This document shows, in pieces, positions 8,719 to 15,873 of a stretch of DNA of 59,910 nucleotides. Each line of letters starts with the position of its first letter. Within the stretch, counting starts at the first letter, position 1. The notes under the pieces were generated by a model, which had not been told where the DNA came from, made no database searches, and saw only the letters and a list, made by a program, of their open reading frames with translations. Source of the DNA: an uncultured Clostridia bacterium (GTDB taxonomy: Bacteria > Bacillota_A > Clostridia > TANB77 > CAG-508); assembly GCA_947624725.1 (NCBI GenBank), contig CANQLP010000006.1, forward strand, positions 1 to 59,910. Reading direction: 5' to 3'. A program made the position numbers and the translations under genes.

Positions 8719-9344
8719 ATGTTTAAAACGATAAAAACAAATTCTGATGCATTAATTGTAGAGAAAAAATCAAAATTTATAGCAAATGTGTATTATATAG
8801 AGAGTATTAAAGAAGCAGAAGAATATATAAATAGTATAAAAAAACAATATCATGATGCAAGGCATAACTGTTATGCATATCGAGTGTTAGATGAAAACGG
8901 AATTTATGAAAAACAAAGTGATGACCGGAGAACCATCTCGGAACAGCAGGAATGCCTATATTAAACATACTTAAAAAAAGGGAATTAGTAAATGTACTTG
9001 TGGTAGTTACACGATATTTTGGAGGAATTTTGCTCGGAACAGGAGGACTAGTTAGAGCTTATTCTGATGCTACAACAAATGCTTTAGAACTAGCAAAAGA
9101 AATAACTAAAGAAAAGGGATGTATAGTAGAGACATATTTAGATTATTCAAACTTAAGTGAATTTGAACATATATGTGAAAAAAATAAGATAAACATAGTT
9201 TTAAAGGAATATTCAGATAAAATAAAAGTTCAAATAGAAATTTCTGATAAAAAATATGTAGAATTATTTAGAAAAGAGGGAAACGATTTTTTGCAGAAAT
9301 TAGATGCTGTAATAAAGGAAACTAAATATATCGAAAACACTTGA
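8719..9344 (+). CDS. yigZ: YigZ/IMPACT-family protein, two C+GGA sites (207 aa)
   Basis: Member of the UPF0029/IMPACT family, linked to translation control through GCN1/GCN2 in eukaryotes and of uncertain role in bacteria. Hallmarks are 'ARHNCYAYRV' and 'VTRYFGGILLGTGGLVRAYSDA', followed by a C-terminal ferredoxin-like domain. Breaks fall at C8926 and C8939, only 13 nt apart. Skipping both gives 'QSDDGEPSGTAGMPIL', the family's most conserved stretch. AAAGGAG lies upstream of ATG 8719. Two sites within five codons leave almost no room for another explanation within the gene. Confidence 0.9.
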
Positions 9345-9426
9345 AAATACTGGAAAAATAAATTTGAAAAAAACAAAAAAATAGAAAAAAATTTAAAAAA
9401 AGAAAATAAAAAATCACAAATACCTA

Positions 9427-9455
9427 TTGCCAAAATTTGGAAAAAGTAATATAAT
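9427..9455 (+). promoter_or_regulatory. sigma-A promoter of spo0A
   Basis: TTGCCA (9427-9432), 17-bp spacer, TATAAT (9450-9455), 47 bp upstream of the GTG start. No clear Spo0A box was seen by eye. Confidence 0.55.
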
Positions 9456-9501
9456 ACGAAATGTAAAATTTTTACAATTTTTAAGTTAGGAGGATTTAAA
9501 C

Positions 9502-10320
9502 GTGGGGGACAAATTGTCAATTTTGGTAGCAGATGATAATGTTGATTTTGCTAGAACTTTAACAGCTTGTATTGAAAAAGAAGAAGGAATGGAGGTTATA
9601 GGAATTGCGCAAGATGGAGTAGAAGCAATTGATATGATAAGTAATACTAAACCTGATGTAGCAATACTCGATGTAATAATGCCAAATTTGGACGGACTAG
9701 GTGTTTTAGAAAGAATCAAGAATTCAGATATGGATAAGAAACCACTTTGCATAGTTTTGTCTGCTGTTGGACAAGATAAAATAACATCAAGGGCGATAGA
9801 ACTAGGTGCAGAGTATTATGTAGTAAAACCATTTGATATTGATTTACTTATAAGAAGAATTAAAGAACTAAAATATTATAAACCGGTTGGATTAAAAAAT
9901 GCAGGAATTTCAAAAGAATACAAAACTCCTTACATAGACATTTTACCAGACAAGAGAAAAGAAGGAGAAAGTTTAGAAGCATTAGTTACAAATGTCATTC
10001 ATGAAATAGGAGTACCAGCACATATTAAAGGATATCAATATTTAAGAGAAGCGATAATGATGGTAGTAAAAGATATAGACATTATAAATCAAATAACTAA
10101 GCAACTATATCCAGAAATAGCAAGAACATATAAGACAACACCATCCAGAGTAGAAAGAGCAATTCGTCATGCAATAGAAGTTGCATGGGGAAGAGGAGAT
10201 GGAGATACAGTAGAAAGTATTTTTGGATATACAGTATCAGCAGCAAAAGGCAAACCAACAAACTCAGAATTTATTGCAATGATTGCAGATAAGTTAAGAC
10301 TAGAATTAAAGAGTGCATAA
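9502..10320 (+). CDS. spo0A: sporulation master response regulator Spo0A (272 aa)
   Basis: Response regulator whose phosphorylation commits the cell to sporulation. Receiver domain 1-125: acidic pocket D11/D12, phospho-acceptor D57 in '[12 protein letters not shown]', Lys in 'YVVKPF'. A linker precedes the C-terminal DNA-binding Spo0A domain (about 155-272) with '[35 protein letters not shown]', nearly invariant in the family. It starts with GTG at 9502, 7 nt after TAGGAGGA. It stands alone; spoIVB, often adjacent, is not here. The following hairpin separates it from a convergent regulator. There are no extra-C sites. Confidence 0.98.
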   Translation: MGDKLSILVADDNVDFARTLTACIEKEEGMEVIGIAQDGVEAIDMISNTKPDVAILDVIMPNLDGLGVLERIKNSDMDKKPLCIVLSAVGQDKITSRAIELGAEYYVVKPFDIDLLIRRIKELKYYKPVGLKNAGISKEYKTPYIDILPDKRKEGESLEALVTNVIHEIGVPAHIKGYQYLREAIMMVVKDIDIINQITKQLYPEIARTYKTTPSRVERAIRHAIEVAWGRGDGDTVESIFGYTVSAAKGKPTNSEFIAMIADKLRLELKSA

Positions 10321-10336
10321 AATATGCAAGAGAACA

Positions 10337-10396
10337 AACCTCTAATATTTATTGGTTAACATTAAAAAAAGTGTTAATTAGTAAATATTGGAGGTT
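10337..10396. terminator. bidirectional hairpin terminator
   Basis: AACCTCTAATATTTA pairs with TAAATATTGGAGGTT across an internal TTAACA.../...GTTAA stem. It lies between convergent spo0A and the XRE gene. Confidence 0.65.
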
Positions 10397-10407
10397 ATTT
10401 ATTATAA

Positions 10408-10659
10408 TTACTTTTTATCCTCTTTTATTAAATCATCCATTTTCACACCTAATGCAACTGATATTTTATAAAAAGTTTTAAAAGAAAAATTGTATCCCGT
10501 TTTTTCACTTTCAATTTGTCTAATAAAATCGTGTGATAAACCAACTTTTTGTGAAAGTTCATCGGCCGTCATTTTTTGTATTTTACGATATTTTTTTATA
10601 TTTTTTCTAATTGTATTATATACTTTTTTCATTTCTTCATCAGAAACTAACTCTTCCAT
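10408..10659 (-). CDS. XRE-family helix-turn-helix repressor (83 aa)
   Basis: Small Cro/CI-type regulator. Residues about 15-70 carry the five-helix HTH ('IRKNIKKYRKIQKMTADELSQKVGLSHDFIRQIESEK...TFYKISVALGVKMDDLI'). It faces away from the pilin-like gene, with a perfect palindrome in the divergent gap (10723-10757) as the obvious operator. It probably represses itself and the downstream small-protein gene. A weak start context (ACAATGG with a preceding GGTGGTGATTAAC) is visible on the minus strand. The ligand or signal is unknown. Confidence 0.8.
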   Translation of the reverse strand: MEELVSDEEMKKVYNTIRKNIKKYRKIQKMTADELSQKVGLSHDFIRQIESEKTGYNFSFKTFYKISVALGVKMDDLIKEDKK

Positions 10660-10722
10660 TGTTAATCACCACCTAACAATAGTTTAACCTTTAATTCAAA
10701 AAAAATATGTTAGGCAAGATAT

Positions 10723-10757
10723 AACATTTTTGTTAGATAAAATCTAACAAAAATGTT
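10723..10757. promoter_or_regulatory. 35-bp perfect palindrome, probable XRE operator
   Basis: Arms of 16 bp (AACATTTTTGTTAGAT and its exact complement) around AAA. The right arm ends inside the TTGACT -35 box of the pilin-like gene promoter, so a bound dimer would block RNA polymerase. A half-site-like TGTTAGGCAAG lies at 10708-10718. Confidence 0.75.
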
Positions 10758-10785
10758 GACTTTTATCTTTTTAATATGCTAATAT
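10756..10785 (+). promoter_or_regulatory. promoter of the pilin-like small protein gene
   Basis: TTGACT (10756-10761), 18-bp spacer, TAATAT (10780-10785). The -35 overlaps the palindromic operator. Confidence 0.6.
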
Positions 10786-10821
10786 TAGAGTAACTACAAA
10801 AGATGAAAGGAGGAAATTTTT

Positions 10822-11076
10822 ATGATTAATTTGAAAAGTCAAAAAGGAATTAGTTTGATAAAATTAATAATAATTATTGTAGTAATTATCTTGGGAATTA
10901 TATTTATTGTTAAAATGTCAGAGCCACAAAACGGAATAGGAACTGTAAAAGAAGAACAAGAGAAATATAATAAGGCCTTGCAAGACAAAGAAAAAGCAGA
11001 CAAAAAATATCAAGATGCTCTTAATAATGCAATAAAATCAAAAGAAAATTTGGAAAGACTTGAAAAAGGTCAATAA
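10822..11076 (+). CDS. small membrane-anchored coiled-coil protein with pilin-like N-terminus (84 aa)
   Basis: The N-terminus 'KSQKGISLIKLIIIIVVIILG' resembles a type IV prepilin leader (Lys-Gly before a hydrophobic helix), but residue +5 is Lys where pilins have Glu, so processing and assembly are doubtful. After the helix (about 12-30), residues 40-84 form a Lys/Glu-rich coiled coil. ATG 10822 has AAAGGAGG upstream. Expression is probably controlled by the divergent XRE repressor. No family is recognised; a small membrane stress or defence peptide is an alternative. Confidence 0.6.
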   Translation: MINLKSQKGISLIKLIIIIVVIILGIIFIVKMSEPQNGIGTVKEEQEKYNKALQDKEKADKKYQDALNNAIKSKENLERLEKGQ

Positions 11077-11176
11077 ATTCAAAAGTAATTAAAATTTGTT
11101 AGCTGTAATTTGTGTAAAAAAATAATGTTACAGTTGAACAATAAAAAATATTCGCAATAGAATAATGGAGGGAAAA

Positions 11177-11398
11177 ATGTATTGTAAAAATTGTGGAAAA
11201 CAAATTAGTAGTATTGCTGATGAGTGTCCTTATTGTAAAACAAAAGTAAATGAAAATAATAATCAACAGAAAAATAATAATTCAAATAATGTTTTATATT
11301 ATGGAATGAACGGAAAACCAGTTACTACATGGAAATTCATTGTAGGCATTATATTGCTTATAGGTGGTATATTTTTAGCAATTAGTGCTGTTTTATAA
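11177..11398 (+). CDS. zinc-ribbon membrane protein (73 aa)
   Basis: The N-terminal zinc ribbon 'MYCKNCGKQISSIADECPYCK' has two CxxC pairs at residues 3-6 and 17-20. An Asn/Gln-rich linker follows, then one transmembrane helix at about 51-71. Such zinc_ribbon_2 proteins are common in Clostridia and of unknown role. The start was moved to ATG 11177, since GGAGGG would otherwise be inside the coding region. It may be co-transcribed with the pilin-like gene, although a weak hairpin (GCTGTAA...TTACAG) lies between them. Confidence 0.75.
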   Translation: MYCKNCGKQISSIADECPYCKTKVNENNNQQKNNNSNNVLYYGMNGKPVTTWKFIVGIILLIGGIFLAISAVL

Positions 11399-11465
11399 TA
11401 AGAAAAGGAAAATAATTATAGTAGGAGAATAAAAAAGAAAAAAGTAAAAAATTTATTTTGTTCGC

Positions 11466-11494
11466 TAGACAAATAGGTAAAAATATAATATACT
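11466..11494 (+). promoter_or_regulatory. promoter of the type I toxin mRNA
   Basis: TAGACA (11466-11471), 17-bp spacer, TATACT (11489-11494). Start is expected near 11501, immediately before ATAGGAAATG. Confidence 0.65.
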
Positions 11495-11578
11495 AGTTAA
11501 TATAGGAAATGAGAATCAGCAGATGTGGTTTCCACTTTACATATCAGAGAACAACTCTGAGAAAGTGAGGTGGTGTTT

Positions 11579-11683
11579 ATGATAGAATTTCTAATGTTTA
11601 TTATTATAGGACTAATGAGTTCAACAGCCATAAACGTAGCCTTATTAGCAATTATATTTATACAATGGACAAATAAGGAATAA
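11579..11683 (+). CDS. small hydrophobic toxin of a par/Fst-like type I system (34 aa)
   Basis: The 34-residue peptide 'MIEFLMFIIIGLMSSTAIN...' is almost entirely one hydrophobic helix with a short charged tail (WTNKE), the form of type I membrane toxins. GAGGTGG lies 6 nt before ATG 11579. The 5' leader can fold GGAAA with TTTCC. A convergent promoter on the other strand and a shared terminator hairpin right after the stop make the classic par (Fst) layout. No named toxin family is recognised from sequence; the call rests on architecture plus the second, degenerate copy at 3.1 kb. Confidence 0.65.
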   Translation: MIEFLMFIIIGLMSSTAINVALLAIIFIQWTNKE

Positions 11684-11768
11684 ATAAAAAACACATCTGT
11701 AATTTGACCGTTGTAGATGTGTTTTTTCTATAACGTGGAAAACCATGTTTGTGGTTTCTCCATTTCCT
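11684..11768 (-). ncRNA. antitoxin RNA of the type I system
   Basis: It is transcribed from the perfect promoter at 11775-11803 toward the toxin gene and ends at the shared hairpin. The 5' end AUAGGAAAUG matches the toxin mRNA 5' end, and GAAACCAC in this RNA is complementary to GUGGUUUC in the toxin leader, offering a kissing contact as in the pAD1 par locus. The predicted length is about 85 nt. Boundaries are inferred. Confidence 0.65.
11690..11723. terminator. shared bidirectional terminator of toxin and antitoxin RNAs
   Basis: AACACATCT (11690-11698) pairs with AGATGTGTT (11715-11723). T runs follow on both strands. Confidence 0.75.
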
Positions 11769-11774
11769 ATAACT

Positions 11775-11803
11775 ATTATACATAGATTATTTAATTTTGT
11801 CAA
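11775..11803 (-). promoter_or_regulatory. consensus promoter of the antitoxin RNA
   Basis: On the minus strand: TTGACA (plus 11803-11798), exactly 17 bp, TATAAT (plus 11780-11775). This full consensus is stronger than the toxin promoter, as expected for an antitoxin. Confidence 0.8.
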
Positions 11804-11895
11804 ATGTTATTTTTAACTATTGAAATCTTACGAAAAGCCTTTAAAATTAAACTAATAAACATTTATAGTTTAGCTTTACAAAAACACATATCACA

Positions 11896-11924
11896 TTGAC
11901 ATTTTATGTAAAACAAGCTATAAT
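11896..11924 (+). promoter_or_regulatory. consensus sigma-A promoter
   Basis: TTGACA (11896-11901), 17-bp spacer, TATAAT (11919-11924), about 105 bp ahead of the gene at 12032. The long leader in between has no obvious structure. Confidence 0.7.
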
Positions 11925-12031
11925 AATGGTATTACAATAATTAACTAATATTTCATAAATATTTTTTATGAGAGGAGGAAAGTATCAGATAACACAATAA
12001 GCATAATATTAGTAAAAAGGAGACTAAAGGA

Positions 12032-12694
12032 ATGATAGACAAAGAAAAGCTATTAGAAATGTCAGATAAGTTAAATGCTATATGTGCTAAAAAATATATC
12101 GACTATGTTGGTATATATGATTTAGCAGAAGAATTACGGAATATTGCATTAGGGGATGAAGCCGAAGCAATACCAGTTGATGTAGATGAAATAATAGCAA
12201 ATCTTGAAAAAGTTGATGTAGTTGTTGAATCAATAGTTAGAGGCAATGCCTATATATTACTTAGAAATAATATTGTAAATGGTGAGGCAACAAGAGAATT
12301 ATATTTGGAAAAAGAAACATCAAAAGCACTAAAAAGAATTATGAAGGCATGGTATATATTCTTTTATTTACTAAAAATGAATTCGGATTGTAAAAAATGC
12401 TTTTCCAAGGATTTTAATGTTTTCTTTTCCAAAGAGTTTAGCATTATAGCTGCACCTTTCAGCAAAATGGAAGAGGCAGTATGTGAAATATTTGCAAGAG
12501 CATTAATATTACCGAAGAAAGCAATGTATGAACAATTTGAAACTGTTGATAAAAATTTCGGAGCTTTTAGAGGAGAAGAAGTAAATCAAATTATGTATGA
12601 TTATATGTTTGTCGATTTTGAAGTGACGCAAGCATATGCAGTTCTCGGTTGGAACGAAATCATATTGTGTGATACTCTCAAAAAACAAGTCTGA
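12032..12694 (+). CDS. degenerate ImmA/IrrE-like protein (220 aa)
   Basis: Not firmly recognised. Residues about 150-170 ('MEEAVCEIFARALILPKKAM') match the 'E.ANRFAAELLMP' stretch of ImmA/IrrE metallopeptidases, but no HExxH is found where it should precede; that position reads 'RIMKAWYIFFYLL'. If related, it has lost the protease site. Codon 36 (12137-12139) is CGG in frame as Arg ('EELRNIAL'); skipping its C would hit a stop within five codons, so here CGG is read normally. It has its own consensus promoter and a terminator hairpin, and sits in the accessory stretch next to the toxin-antitoxin, suggesting recent acquisition. Confidence 0.6.
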   Translation: MIDKEKLLEMSDKLNAICAKKYIDYVGIYDLAEELRNIALGDEAEAIPVDVDEIIANLEKVDVVVESIVRGNAYILLRNNIVNGEATRELYLEKETSKALKRIMKAWYIFFYLLKMNSDCKKCFSKDFNVFFSKEFSIIAAPFSKMEEAVCEIFARALILPKKAMYEQFETVDKNFGAFRGEEVNQIMYDYMFVDFEVTQAYAVLGWNEIILCDTLKKQV

Positions 12695-12698
12695 TACA

Positions 12699-12748
12699 AA
12701 AAACAAGAGGCGAGAAGATAAAATTATCTTCTTACCTTTTGTTTTTTT
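12699..12748. terminator. hairpin terminator
   Basis: AAACAAG...AGAAGATA-aaat-TATCTTCT...CTTTTGTTTTTTT. It is shared by the 12032 gene and the convergent Cys-rich gene. Confidence 0.65.
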
Positions 12749-12771
12749 CTAAAAGTTAGTAAAACAAGTAA

Positions 12772-13230
12772 TTAAAATGTTTTTGGCATATTGCAACCAC
12801 AGTCATGTTCATCTTTTTTATCACATGGCTTTTTATCAATATATTTATCACATGCATCCATATCCATTCCCTTTAAGCATTTTCCTTTTCTAGAGCAAGA
12901 CGCACATATTTTTAAAGCTTTAATTTTATTTGCCCAAACATCAATTGCATATTTTTTATCTGGGCATAAAGGACCAAATACAAATTCACCGTATTCATCA
13001 GTAAATGTATGAGATACAGGTTTTCTAACTTCTTCTCCTTTTTCATGTTCGATTTCTACAAGTTTAACAACAGCGTCTTTTACAGGATCATGGTAGCAAT
13101 CTTTTATTACTCCATATATCACATTGCGTTCATCTTCTGGTAAATTTATTTCTATATCAAATTGTTTACCAGTTTCAATGAAACCATCAACTTCGACTAC
13201 TGGGCATTTATTATTATTTTCATATTCCAT
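12772..13230 (-). CDS. carboxypeptidase-regulatory-like, Cys-rich protein (152 aa)
   Basis: The start is ATG 13230 behind AGGAAGGAAG. Residues about 35-105 form a CarboxypepD_reg-like beta sandwich ('NVIYGVIKDCYHDPVKDAVVKLVEI...HTFTDEYGEFVFGPLCPDKKYAIDVWA'). The C-terminal 50 residues are Cys-rich ('CASCSRKGKCLKG', 'CGCNMP'), suggesting metal binding or disulphide cross-links. There is no signal peptide. Similar proteins in Clostridia are annotated only as regulatory-like domain proteins; a spore-coat or exosporium role is a guess from the Cys content. Single gene. Confidence 0.6.
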   Translation of the reverse strand: MEYENNNKCPVVEVDGFIETGKQFDIEINLPEDERNVIYGVIKDCYHDPVKDAVVKLVEIEHEKGEEVRKPVSHTFTDEYGEFVFGPLCPDKKYAIDVWANKIKALKICASCSRKGKCLKGMDMDACDKYIDKKPCDKKDEHDCGCNMPKTF

Positions 13231-13312
13231 AGTATTTTCTTCCTTCCTAAGCATATCGCTTAATATATAATATGAAAACAGTCAAAAAAATGTCAAAAAT
13301 AAGTAAAAAAAG

Positions 13313-13341
13313 TTGAAATTTGTAATTTTCTTATATATAAT
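13313..13341 (+). promoter_or_regulatory. pyrB promoter
   Basis: TTGAAA (13313-13318), 17-bp spacer, TATAAT (13336-13341). Start is expected near 13348, giving a 60-nt leader that contains a small ORF. Confidence 0.65.
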
Positions 13342-13367
13342 ATACTAGAAGTTTAGGAAGAGATACT

Positions 13368-13427
13368 ATGTGTGTTAGAGAAATAGTTGAAATGAGGAGG
13401 AAAAATTATGAAGCATGTCTTAAGTAG
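13368..13427 (+). CDS. upstream ORF overlapping pyrB (19 aa)
   Basis: ATG 13368 has AGGAAGAG 8 nt upstream and encodes 'MCVREIVEMRRKNYEACLK'. It runs through the pyrB ribosome-binding site (ATGAGGAGG) and stops 20 nt inside pyrB in another frame. It could control access to the pyrB start, but coding is not proven. Confidence 0.35.
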   Translation: MCVREIVEMRRKNYEACLK

Positions 13428-14313
13428 TGACCAATATACAAAAGAAAGTTTAGAGGAATTATTCAAATTAACTGACAAAATTAAGAAAAATCCAAAGGAA
13501 TATTCAAACAAGTTAGATGACAAAATAATCGCAATCATGTTTTATGAACCAAGCACGAGAACAAGATTATCATTTGAAACAGCAGCACTTAAATTAGGAG
13601 CTAAAATTATCACCACAGAAAATGCAGGAGAGTTTTCATCTGCTGCAAAGGGAGAAACAATTGAAGATACAGTAAAAGTAATTGCAGGTTATGCCGATGC
13701 AATGGTAATAAGACATAAGTCAGACACATCAGCTGAGCAAGCTGCAAGTGTAAATAAAATACCAATATTAAATGCAGGGGCTGGTAAAGGAGAACACCCA
13801 ACACAAGCACTTTTAGACCTTTATACAATTAGGGAGAAAAAAGGAAAGATAGATGGAGTAAAGGTTGCAATCCTTGGAGATTTATTATATGGAAGAACAA
13901 TACATTCTTTAATAAAGCTATTATCTTTGTATGATAATATTGAAATATATGGCTTAAGTAAAGATGCTTTTGCACTTCCTGAGGAATACATAGACATGTT
14001 GAAATCAAGAAATATAGAGTATAAAAAATGTAACAGCTTTGATGAATTACCAAAGGACTTAGATATTATATATCATACTAGAATACAAGCAGAAAGATTT
14101 GAGGGGGACTTTGGAAAAGAGGAGTTTATAGTAGATAAAAAAGTCTTAGATACCTTCTCAAGCCACACAATATTGCTTCATCCATTACCTAGAGTAATTG
14201 AGATTGCAACAGATGTAGATGATGATCCAAGAGCATGCTATTTTGAACAAGCACACAATGGTTTATATGTTCGTATGGCACTTCTTTTACAGGTATTAGA
14301 TAGAGCTGATTAA
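13408..14313 (+). CDS. pyrB: aspartate carbamoyltransferase catalytic subunit (301 aa)
   Basis: Second step of pyrimidine synthesis: condenses carbamoyl phosphate with aspartate. The carbamoyl-phosphate loop 'EPSTRTRLSFE' is near residues 48-58, 'HPTQALLDLYTI' near 131-142, and 'HPLPR' near 257-261, all hallmarks of the aspartate rather than the ornithine enzyme. Length is typical. No pyrI follows and there is no PyrR-type leader; regulation may involve the overlapping upstream ORF. There are no extra-C sites. Confidence 0.95.
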   Translation: MKHVLSSDQYTKESLEELFKLTDKIKKNPKEYSNKLDDKIIAIMFYEPSTRTRLSFETAALKLGAKIITTENAGEFSSAAKGETIEDTVKVIAGYADAMVIRHKSDTSAEQAASVNKIPILNAGAGKGEHPTQALLDLYTIREKKGKIDGVKVAILGDLLYGRTIHSLIKLLSLYDNIEIYGLSKDAFALPEEYIDMLKSRNIEYKKCNSFDELPKDLDIIYHTRIQAERFEGDFGKEEFIVDKKVLDTFSSHTILLHPLPRVIEIATDVDDDPRACYFEQAHNGLYVRMALLLQVLDRAD

Positions 14314-14350
14314 TTTACAAAAATTAGACCTAGAAAGGGCGACTTTATAA

Positions 14351-15731
14351 ATGGAAATACTAAAATTTGACAAAGAAAATGAATTTATAGACAGAGTTAG
14401 AAAATTAAATGAAAATAAAAATCTAAAGTATTTTATTCTCACAATGGGATGTATGCTAAATGAAAATGATTCTGAAAAATTATGTGGAATGATAGAACAA
14501 ATGGGATATACTGTATGTGATGACGCAAAAAAAGCAGATTTAATAGTATTTAATACTTGTTGTGTTAGAGAAAATGCAGAGGAAAAGCTTTTTGGAAAGC
14601 TTGGCGAATTGAAGAATTATAAAAAAGAGCATGGTGCAGTAATTGCAATTGGTGGTTGCATGATGCAGGAAAAGCATATACAAGAAAAATTAAATAGTAG
14701 TTACCCATATTATGATATTATATTTGGAACTCATACAATTAATAAGTTTCCAGAAGATTTATATAATGTACTTTCTAGGAAAGAAAAAATAGAAGATTTA
14801 CTAGATATTGATGGAGATATTTATGAAGGACTTCCAATAAAAAGAAATAGCAAGGTAAGTGCATCAGTTACTATTATGTATGGATGTAACAATTTTTGTA
14901 CATATTGCATAGTTCCGTATGTAAGAGGAAGAGAAAGAAGTAGAAAACCAGAAGATATTTTAAGTGAAATAAAAGCTTTAGCAGATGATGGATATAAAGA
15001 AATAACGCTTCTTGGACAAAATGTAAATTCTTATGATGGTGGAAATGGATATAAATTTGCAAATCTTTTAAGAGATGTAGAGAAAATAGAAGGAATAGAA
15101 AGAATAAGATTTATTTCACCTCATCCAAAAGATTTTACAGATGATGTAATAGAAGCTATAAGCGAATGCCCAAAGGTATGCAAAATATTGCATTTACCAC
15201 TTCAATCAGGAAGCACAAATATACTTAAAAAAATGAACAGAAAATATACTAAAGAAGAATTTTTAAGTCTAGTAGAAAAGATAAAGCAAAAAATACCAGA
15301 AGTTGTTTTTTCAACAGATATAATAGTAGGATTTCCGGGAGAAACTGAAGAAGACTTTGAAGATACATTAGATGTTGTAAGGAAAGTTAAATTTGAACAA
15401 GTCTTTATGTTTATATATTCAAGGAGGATTCGGAACTCCTGCGGATAAAATGGAAAATCAAATTCCAGAGGAAATAAAACATAAAAGATTTGATAGATTA
15501 AAAGAGTTAGTTGAAAGTCAGATACCAGAAAATAATAAAAAATATATAGGAACAGTGCAAAAAGTAGTAGTAGAAGGAAAGAGCAAAAACAATCCAGAAA
15601 TGCTAACAGGAAGATGTGAGACTAATAAAGTTATTGTATTTAAAGGAAAAGAAGAATTAATAGGAAAAACAGTAAAAGTAGAAATTACGAAAGATCATTT
15701 ATGGTATTTAGAAGGAATATTTGAACAATAA
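14351..15731 (+). CDS. miaB: tRNA-2-methylthio-N6-dimethylallyladenosine synthase, one C+GGA site (459 aa)
   Basis: Radical-SAM methylthiotransferase acting on i6A37 of tRNAs. N-terminal UPF0004 cluster Cys in 'TMGCMLNENDSE', 'FNTCCVRENAEEK' and 'GGCMMQ'; radical-SAM motif 'CNNFCTYC' near residue 180; C-terminal TRAM domain ('YIGTVQKVVVEGKSKNN...GRCETNKVI'). The frame breaks at C15431 in 'YSRRI-c-GGA'; skipping C gives 'RRIGTPADKMENQIP', matching family members. Without this the TRAM domain would be lost. Start ATG 14351. mutS follows, the usual miaB-mutS order. Confidence 0.93.
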
Positions 15732-15841
15732 TTAGCATCTTGCTGCGTTACTCTTCGGACAAATAATCTTCAATAGGCAAAAAGCCTTATTTCAGATTAT
15801 TTGCCTTGAGTGCCTTGCAATATACTAATTCTTGTTCAAAT
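15719..15841. repeat. long hairpin repeat, family A, copy 1
   Basis: Core CATCTTGCTGCGTTACTCTT...TGCCTTGCAATATACTAATT is shared with the copies at 43.9 and 57.4 kb. The arms (ATTTGAACAA... / ...TTGTTCAAAT) extend into the last codons and stop of miaB and are specific to this place. The whole unit folds into one ~120-nt hairpin with few mismatches. Confidence 0.75.
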
Positions 15842-15873
15842 CTAGATTATTAATTAAAATGGAGGAAAACCAA

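Noticed and set aside
12032..12694. Active ImmA/IrrE protease
   Set aside because: No HExxH motif can be found; only the C-terminal ANRFAAELLMP-like stretch is recognisable.
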